This document shows, one piece after another, positions 6,522-11,205 of a stretch of DNA of 11,205 nucleotides. Both the position numbers and the translations under genes were made by a program. Each line of letters starts with the position of its first letter. Positions within the stretch are counted from its first letter, which is position 1. Source of the DNA: an uncultured Sutterella sp. (GTDB taxonomy: Bacteria > Pseudomonadota > Gammaproteobacteria > Burkholderiales > Burkholderiaceae_F); assembly GCA_934249275.1 (NCBI GenBank), contig CAKQKT010000063.1, positions 1 through 11,205 of the forward strand, in the 5' to 3' direction. Below the pieces are notes generated by a model. That model was given only the letters and a program-made list of their open reading frames with translations. It was not told where the DNA came from and made no database searches.

Positions 6522-9092
6522 TCATTGCAGCTTTCGGTCAGCCGGCTGCCGCGGCAGCATGGAGAGAACTGCGTCCCTCACGGCGGGCAGAACCCGGCCG
6601 GGCAAAAATTCGATCATGGAGCGATATCCGTACAGGGCATGGCGTCCCAGCATCAGGAAGCCCGTAAGGAAGCGGTCGTCGACCGTTCCTTCGGGCTTGA
6701 CGGCCCACATGCCGCGGCGCGAGAAGGTCACGCTGTTCCAGCGCCGCTCCGAAACCATGTCCGGAAGGTCGACGGCAATGTCGGCACGACCGTCGGCCGT
6801 TTCGACGACCGTCCCCTCAAAGCGGACGGGGCCGGACTCCTCGTTGAATTCGAAGGCGACGCGATCGCCGGCTCCGAGGGACGGGAAGTCCGCACCAACG
6901 CCGCGCACGCGAAGTTCCTTCTGGGAATATTCGACCGTGCGCACGGCATGACGAACGCCGTCCGAAGTCTCCAGCACCGCCGGCAGGCTGAGCCCGATGC
7001 GCGGGAAGCGGTGCGCCTCCTTCTCCTCGACCGCGACCGACATGGCGGCGCCGAGCACCATCAGGTTGTAGGCAATCCAGCCGAGATTGATGACGAGCGT
7101 CACATACTGGGGATCCGGTTCGAAGAAGGCCTTTTGAATGCCGATCAGCAGGCCGACGGCATTGAGCGCAATCAGCACGACATAGGGCCAGGAAATGTGC
7201 CAGTCGAGATACTTCGAGCCGATCGTGCCGCCCTTGTCGGTCACGTTGAATTTGCCGTAGTGCGGGAAAATCAGTGCAACCGTGGTCGGAATGAGGATGT
7301 ACCAGGAGAGCACCGTTTCATAAACGCCGCCAAGGAACGGATAGCGGTAGCCCTTCTGCAGAATCGAATTCGTCACGGCCGTATGCACCATGTGCGGAAT
7401 CACGTATGCGAAGACGGAGGCCGCCGTCGCATAGATCACGTAGACGTCCGCATACATGTACGGAAGCGGCGCCAGCAGGAAGATGATTCGCGGAATCCCG
7501 TGCAGGAAGTGCAGCATCGCGTTGAAGAAGCACAGGCGCTGCGGCAGCGTCAGCCCCTTGCCGAGCATCGGATTGTCGAGGCGGAAGATCTGGATCATGC
7601 CGCGGGCCCAGCGGATGCGCTGGCCGATATGGGCGGCAAGCGTCTCGGTGGAGAGGCCGGAAGCCAGCGGGCGCGAAATGAAGGCCGAGTTCCAGCCCCG
7701 TCGGTTGAGCTTGAGGGACGTATGCGCGTCCTCGGTCACGGTCTCGACCGCGATGCCGCCGATCTCCTCAAGAGCCTTTCGCCGCATGACCGCGCTCGAG
7801 CCGCAGAACATCGTGGCATTCCACGTATCGTTGCCCTTCTGAATGAAGTCGTGGAAAAGCGCATTCTCGATCGGCATCGCGCGATCAAGATGCATGTTCT
7901 TCTCAAACGGATCGGGTGAATAGAAGTGATGCGGGGTCTGCACGAGCGCAATCGTCGGATCCTTGACGAGCCAGCCCGTCGTCGAGACGAGAAAGTCGTT
8001 CGAAGGAACATGGTCGCAGTCGAAGATCACGATGTACTCGCCGTTCGTGACAGTCATCGCGTGATTGATGTTGCCGGCCTTGGCATGATTGTGCTCGTCG
8101 CGCTTGATGTAGCCGGCGCCGGCGGCCTCGGCAAAGTCGCGGATGAAGTCGCGGCTTCCGTCGTCGAGCACGTAGACATGAAGCTTCTCGGCCGGCCAGT
8201 CCATGTTGAGCGCGGCGTAGACGGTCGGCTTAATCACGTCGAGAGATTCGTTGTAGGTCGGAATGAAGATGTCGACATGAGGCCAGACCGAGCGGTCGTC
8301 GGGCAGCGGCGCAGGCTCGCGGTCAAGAACCCAGCAGACCTGGAAGTAGCCGAGCACCATCACCGAGAAGGCATAGATTTCGGCCAGAAGAAGCAGAATG
8401 CCGAAGAAAAGGTCGATGCCGCTTCCCGTGCTCAGGGTCGACGTGCAGCGCCACCAGAGATAGCGCCCGGACACCACGAACGAAATGACGAAAAGCAGCA
8501 TGAGCGTGATGCGGGCGCGAATGCGCATGAGCACGATCATGGAGACGAACATGAGCGCCAGAAAGACGATCTGGCCGTGCAGATTGAAGGGCTGCGTGAT
8601 GCAGAGCGCGGCAAGGGCCAGACCCGGCACAAGCAAAAGGCCCGGTGCCCAGGAGGGAAGCCTGCGGTCGCCGGTCTTCTTATCCTCGCGATCGTCGGCA
8701 ACGGCGCGAACGCACTTCAGGGCGACGGCGCCGAAAGCGTCCCCGACTCTGCCGATCAGTGCGCCGCCGGCTCTCAGAATGTCCACGACCGTGCGCACAA
8801 GACGAGGACCATGGCCTCGCGGCGGCAGAACGGCCATGAGAAAGATCGTCTGAATGATGATTCGGACGGGATCGAGAAGCTTCGGAGCGCGGAAGTCAAC
8901 CTGAGGATAAAGAAATGCCTTGTCGCGGCGCAGCGAAACGAACGGCTCGGCCTCGAGCGGCGCCATGAGCCAGAGCAGACACAGACAGACGAGATTGACC
9001 GACGCGGCAATGCGGCCCGAGCCGGCGCTGCGCCAGTTCCTGTAAAGACTTCGTGCGTGTTCAAGCACACGCTTGATCGATGACAAAAGCAT
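6522..9092 (-). CDS. bcsA: BcsA, cellulose synthase catalytic subunit with degenerate PilZ domain
   Basis: This inner-membrane family-2 glycosyltransferase polymerises UDP-glucose and translocates the glucan. The product is 856 residues (E. coli 872) with the long enteric-type N-terminal region. Hydrophobic segments lie near 31-46, 74-91, 147-168, 172-208 and 226-253. The GT domain (about 272-505) shows DDGS at 310-313, DCD at 358-360, TED at 453-455 with the catalytic Asp455, and QRIRW at 491-495. Further membrane helices precede and follow the gating-loop motif FNVTDK (615-620). All synthase motifs are intact. In the PilZ region (about 690-795) the RxxxR motif reads HRFPR (694-698) and D/NxSxxG reads EYSQKE (721-726), so the c-di-GMP signature is lost. 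Start choice: the ATG at 9092 directly abuts AAGGA, whereas the TTG two codons later (9086-9084) is 5 nt away and gives an MSSIKRVL start resembling E. coli. It is first gene of bcsABZG. Confidence 0.97.
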   Translation of the reverse strand: MLLSSIKRVLEHARSLYRNWRSAGSGRIAASVNLVCLCLLWLMAPLEAEPFVSLRRDKAFLYPQVDFRAPKLLDPVRIIIQTIFLMAVLPPRGHGPRLVRTVVDILRAGGALIGRVGDAFGAVALKCVRAVADDREDKKTGDRRLPSWAPGLLLVPGLALAALCITQPFNLHGQIVFLALMFVSMIVLMRIRARITLMLLFVISFVVSGRYLWWRCTSTLSTGSGIDLFFGILLLLAEIYAFSVMVLGYFQVCWVLDREPAPLPDDRSVWPHVDIFIPTYNESLDVIKPTVYAALNMDWPAEKLHVYVLDDGSRDFIRDFAEAAGAGYIKRDEHNHAKAGNINHAMTVTNGEYIVIFDCDHVPSNDFLVSTTGWLVKDPTIALVQTPHHFYSPDPFEKNMHLDRAMPIENALFHDFIQKGNDTWNATMFCGSSAVMRRKALEEIGGIAVETVTEDAHTSLKLNRRGWNSAFISRPLASGLSTETLAAHIGQRIRWARGMIQIFRLDNPMLGKGLTLPQRLCFFNAMLHFLHGIPRIIFLLAPLPYMYADVYVIYATAASVFAYVIPHMVHTAVTNSILQKGYRYPFLGGVYETVLSWYILIPTTVALIFPHYGKFNVTDKGGTIGSKYLDWHISWPYVVLIALNAVGLLIGIQKAFFEPDPQYVTLVINLGWIAYNLMVLGAAMSVAVEEKEAHRFPRIGLSLPAVLETSDGVRHAVRTVEYSQKELRVRGVGADFPSLGAGDRVAFEFNEESGPVRFEGTVVETADGRADIAVDLPDMVSERRWNSVTFSRRGMWAVKPEGTVDDRFLTGFLMLGRHALYGYRSMIEFLPGRVLPAVRDAVLSMLPRQPADRKLQ

Positions 9093-9395
9093 TCCTTGAC
9101 GGCAATAAATACGGACCGCAGAACTCGCTCCCTGCGCCGATTTCCATGAAAAGGATGAAATTTTACTCAGATCATCCGCCGATTTTGAAAAGCCGTTCGT
9201 GAACAGGAGAAACGTTTATTGACAAGCATATGGCCGGCAAGAATCCGGCGACAGCATTCATTTTCTCTGTCAGAGAAAGCATTCACGGACAACATTATGT
9301 GCCAAGATGACTTCAGAACAAAGCAGAAGCTCTTTCAAGTCCTTGAGGCATTTACATTTTTTTTCAGAGTCCGAAAGCCGGCGCCAAAAGGCAAA
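9093..9395. other. Non-coding spacer upstream of bcsA
   Basis: Together with the psd terminator and 26 nt beyond it, this makes a 355-nt stretch without a convincing gene. It is more AT-rich than the flanking genes and must hold the promoter and leader of the bcs operon on the minus strand. I see -10-like TAAAAT (minus strand, about 9159-9164) but no well-spaced -35 partner, so no promoter is called. It contains the palindrome/direct-repeat element listed separately, a run of eight T at 9357-9364, and a short GCCGG/CCGGC hairpin near 9233-9249. Confidence 0.6.
9253..9285. repeat. 17-bp palindrome framed by an 8-bp direct repeat
   Basis: TTTCTCTG and CAGAGAAA form a perfect inverted repeat with a single central T (9262-9278). 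It is bracketed by two copies of AGCATTCA (9253-9260 and 9278-9285) with a 25-bp period; the second copy shares one base with the palindrome. It lies about 160-190 bp upstream of the bcsA start. The symmetry and size fit an operator for a dimeric regulator, but no regulator is encoded nearby and the function is inferred only from form. Confidence 0.55.
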
Positions 9396-9421
9396 GAGCC
9401 CGTTCGCTGCCGAACGGGCTC
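9396..9421 (-). terminator. Rho-independent terminator of psd
   Basis: A perfect 11-bp GC-rich stem (9396-9406 with 9411-9421) and a 4-nt loop lie 26 nt beyond the psd stop. On the minus strand it is followed by TTTGCCTTTT, a usable T-rich tail. It separates psd transcription from the bcs operon that follows on the same strand. Confidence 0.85.
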
Positions 9422-9447
9422 CTTTCAAGCAATAACAGTGCGCCGGA

Positions 9448-10095
9448 TCAGAGGCGGGCGATCGTGGACATCACGCCGATCACCTTGTCGCCGATGGAGA
9501 CGGTGATTTCGGCATCAAGCGGCAGATAGACGTCGACGCGGGAGCCGAAGCGGATGAAGCCGTAGCGTTCGCCCTTTTCAAGACGCTCGCCGACCTTGGC
9601 GTAGCAGAGAATGCGGCGGGCGACGAGGCCGGCCACCTGCACGAAGGTTACGGTGCGGCCTTCGTCGGTCGTGACGCGAACGGCGTTGCGTTCGTTGTCG
9701 GTCGAAGCCTTGTCAAGATCGGCATTGAGGAAGAGGCCGGGCTTGTAGACGATCTCCTCGACGCGGCCGGCAACCGGAGACTTCTGGCTGTGGACGTTGA
9801 AGACGTTCATGAAGATCGAAATCATCATGGCGTCGTCGCCGGTAAGCGGATCCTGAGCCTTCTGAACCTTGCAGACGCGGCCGTCGACCGGACTCAGCAC
9901 AGCCTTCGGATCGGTCGGAAGTTCACGAGCCGGATCGCGGAAGAACTGAACGCAGAAGACAAAGAGTACGAGCGACAGGAACGAAAGGAAGTGCCAGCCG
10001 AGAAGCCACAGCACGGCCGTAGCGGCGAACGTGCCGATGATGAAGGGACGGCCTTCGCGGGCGAAGAAGGGATGCGGATAGATTCGCGAGTTCAA
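9448..10095 (-). CDS. psd: Phosphatidylserine decarboxylase proenzyme (short type)
   Basis: Psd converts phosphatidylserine to phosphatidylethanolamine on the inner membrane, using a pyruvoyl group made by self-cleavage. The product is 215 residues, the usual size of the short archaeal/proteobacterial type. It has a [11 protein letters not shown]-terminus, one or two membrane helices around 18-50, FFRDPAR, SPVDGRV with Asp71, NVHSQKSPV with His102, and the cleavage site FGS with Gly184-Ser185, which becomes the pyruvoyl end of the small alpha chain. The start is TTG at 10095-10093. No ATG or GTG lies between it and an in-frame stop about 42 nt upstream, and GGAGA (10105-10101) sits 5 nt before it. 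A -10-like TAAAAT lies at 10137-10132 without a good -35. Usual beta-proteobacterial neighbours such as pssA and ilvC are not visible. Its product is the donor lipid used by BcsG. Confidence 0.96.
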   Translation of the reverse strand: MNSRIYPHPFFAREGRPFIIGTFAATAVLWLLGWHFLSFLSLVLFVFCVQFFRDPARELPTDPKAVLSPVDGRVCKVQKAQDPLTGDDAMMISIFMNVFNVHSQKSPVAGRVEEIVYKPGLFLNADLDKASTDNERNAVRVTTDEGRTVTFVQVAGLVARRILCYAKVGERLEKGERYGFIRFGSRVDVYLPLDAEITVSIGDKVIGVMSTIARL

Positions 10096-10100
10096 TTCGA

Positions 10101-10105
10101 TCTCC
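10101..10105 (-). promoter_or_regulatory. Ribosome binding site for the psd TTG start
   Basis: On the minus strand GGAGA is followed by 5 nt and then TTG. Because no other start codon is possible before the in-frame stop, this site decides the psd start. Confidence 0.6.
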
Positions 10106-10182
10106 GGAGAGAGCTTGTGGGAAGTGCGCTCATTTTAATGAAAAACGAACACTCGTGGGCGGTTTTTCCGTCGTGCAAAGGC

Positions 10183-10214
10183 TTCGGGCGTCCGCCGGAA
10201 GACGAACGCCCGAA
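10183..10214 (-). terminator. Hairpin after the SIMPL-domain gene
   Basis: A 9-bp stem (10183-10191 with 10206-10214) with a 14-nt loop lies 26 nt past the stop codon. An alternative CGTC/GACG pairing exists inside. On the minus strand it is followed by GCCTTTGC, only a weak T tract, so termination efficiency is uncertain. Confidence 0.5.
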
Positions 10215-10240
10215 TCATTCGGCCCGGAAACTCGGGAAAC

Positions 10241-10978
10241 TTACTGCGGCAGACGAGCCTCGACGGATACGCTGAGCGAGACCTCCGTCGTGCCGGCACT
10301 CACTACGGGCGCGATGTTCACAGCCGCGCGCTCGGCCTTCAGCATGGGAGCTGCGTAATAGCGCGGGCCGCCGCTGTTGTGAGAACCGACGCGCACCGAT
10401 GCAACGCTAACAGCCTCGGGCTTGGCGCCAAGCGTCTCGGCAACCGTCCTCGCCTGCCGAAGGGCGTCCGCAACCGCAGCTCTCAGAAGCTCGTCGCGCT
10501 GCGCTCGCTGCGCCTTGTCGGACACACGGAACGTGACGCCCTCGTAGTTCATGTGAGGAATGACGGCTTCGAGCACGTCGGAAACCGCCTGGACGTCGCG
10601 CACGGTGACGCGCACGGTTTCGCGGGCGTCCCAGGCGCCGATCTGAGAAACCTCTCCTTCCTTGGCGCGGGTGTAGACGGGATTCGTGGAAAGGCCGGTC
10701 GTGCGAACGTCGACCTTGTCGCCGAACTTCTTGAGAGCCTCGATGGCGGCGTTGCCCCGGGAGGCAACGTCATTCGACGCGGAAACCGCATCGGGCCTGC
10801 GGCTTTCGGCCGCGAAGATCACGACGGCCTCGTCGTTGGCAACGGTCATGGCCGCCTCGCCCTGAAGTGAAATTTCAACGCACGACGGCGCAGCGGCGGG
10901 TTCGGCCGCCCAGGCGGCAGGAGCAAGAGATGCGGCGCAGATGGAGGCGGCACAGATGGCAAGAACGGTCTTCTTCAT
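10241..10978 (-). CDS. Exported SIMPL-domain (DUF541, YggE-like) protein
   Basis: The 245-residue product matches the SIMPL/DUF541 family in length and pattern. After a Sec signal peptide (MKKT start, cleavage near AAWA-AEP, residue 24-25) come an ISLQGEAAMTVANDEAVV strand, a helix with ASRGNAAIEALKKFG, VDVRTTGLSTNPVY, a VRVTVRD strand, NYEGVTFRVSD, DALRQARTVAETLGAK, and a C-terminal VSLSVSVEARL strand. Members are periplasmic or surface proteins; E. coli YggE is linked to oxidative-stress tolerance, but no biochemical activity is settled, so I give no function. The ATG at 10978 is chosen over an earlier in-frame start at 11065 because AAGGAG (10992-10987) lies 8 nt before it and the signal peptide begins there. 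A -10-like GATAAT (11029-11024) lies about 45 nt upstream without a clear -35. The 227 nt up to the window end show no gene I can support. Confidence 0.93.
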   Translation of the reverse strand: MKKTVLAICAASICAASLAPAAWAAEPAAAPSCVEISLQGEAAMTVANDEAVVIFAAESRRPDAVSASNDVASRGNAAIEALKKFGDKVDVRTTGLSTNPVYTRAKEGEVSQIGAWDARETVRVTVRDVQAVSDVLEAVIPHMNYEGVTFRVSDKAQRAQRDELLRAAVADALRQARTVAETLGAKPEAVSVASVRVGSHNSGGPRYYAAPMLKAERAAVNIAPVVSAGTTEVSLSVSVEARLPQ

Positions 10979-11205
10979 GAAAGCTTCTCCTTGATGTCCT
11001 TCGCAAGCGACATTGCTTCTTTCATTATCGTCGCCGGCGATATTTCCGCACGCGTGCTTTTGCAACCAGTTGTTGAACCTTCCAAGCCGTCGAATGCCTC
11101 AATGCACGTCAAGCTTCGCCGTTCCACATTTTTTGGCTCTTCTGGACTTTTGGGGAAATTAGGGTTCCCCGTGCCGCAAGCCCCAGCATAGAAACTAACC
11201 AAAAG

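Noticed and set aside
6525..7919. 464-codon plus-strand open frame antisense to bcsA
   Set aside because: It mirrors the BcsA coding frame, is very rich in Arg, His and Glu, and has no domain or convincing ribosome binding site.
7926..9083. 385-codon plus-strand open frame antisense to the bcsA 5' half
   Set aside because: Composition is of shadow type, and the minus strand holds unambiguous cellulose synthase motifs.
9219..9506. Small open frame in the bcsA-psd spacer
   Set aside because: It runs through the psd terminator hairpin and into psd antisense, ends in an Arg-rich shadow tail, and has no domain.
10979..11065. In-frame N-terminal extension of the SIMPL protein by 29 codons
   Set aside because: The extension is hydrophilic, would bury the signal peptide, and the internal ATG has its own well-spaced AAGGAG.
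11152..11170. Short hairpin GGGGAA/TTCCCC with a 7-nt loop
   Set aside because: Only 6 bp, with no T tract on either strand and no gene end beside it; not supportable as a terminator.
10975..11202. 75-codon minus-strand open frame upstream of the SIMPL gene
   Set aside because: Its stop overlaps the SIMPL start region, it has no recognisable domain or signal, and it is more simply the 5' untranslated/promoter region.

Overview
The window reads as a high-GC proteobacterial chromosome segment. The short type of phosphatidylserine decarboxylase, the enteric-style cellulose synthase with a long N-terminal region, and overall composition fit Betaproteobacteria (Burkholderiales). A gut Sutterellaceae member is my best guess, but this is inference: there is no rRNA or other phylogenetic marker here. 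No tRNA, CRISPR array, insertion sequence or phage gene was seen.

Layout. (1) Bases 2-1453, plus strand: the 3' part of an M20-family metallopeptidase gene, followed 12 nt later by a small gene for an exported protein consisting almost only of an M20 dimerisation ('lid') domain. (2) Bases 1460-1538: two hairpins between convergent transcription units. (3) Bases 1558-9092, minus strand: a tight cellulose operon in the order bcsA-bcsB-bcsZ-bcsG (synthase, periplasmic partner, GH8 endoglucanase, phosphoethanolamine transferase). (4) Bases 9093-9447: a 355-nt spacer holding the presumed bcs leader, a 17-bp palindrome inside an 8-bp direct repeat, and the psd terminator. (5) Bases 9448-10095, minus strand: psd, with a TTG start. 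(6) Bases 10241-10978, minus strand: an exported SIMPL-domain (YggE-like) protein. Bases 10979-11205 are its upstream region.

How the genes work together. BcsA/BcsB should polymerise UDP-glucose and pass the glucan through the inner membrane. BcsZ would trim it in the periplasm, and BcsG would decorate it with phosphoethanolamine taken from phosphatidylethanolamine. Psd, encoded just upstream on the same strand, makes phosphatidylethanolamine. The operon is unusual: bcsC, bcsE, bcsF and bcsQ are absent locally, the BcsA PilZ domain has lost its c-di-GMP signature residues, and BcsZ has Asn where the catalytic-base Asp is expected.

The most novel candidate is the peptidase pair at the left edge. 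The peptidase keeps its metal-site motifs, but its own lid has no GGHS motif, while the next gene makes a secreted stand-alone lid that carries GGHS. This suggests a two-component M20 peptidase with the lid histidine supplied in trans.
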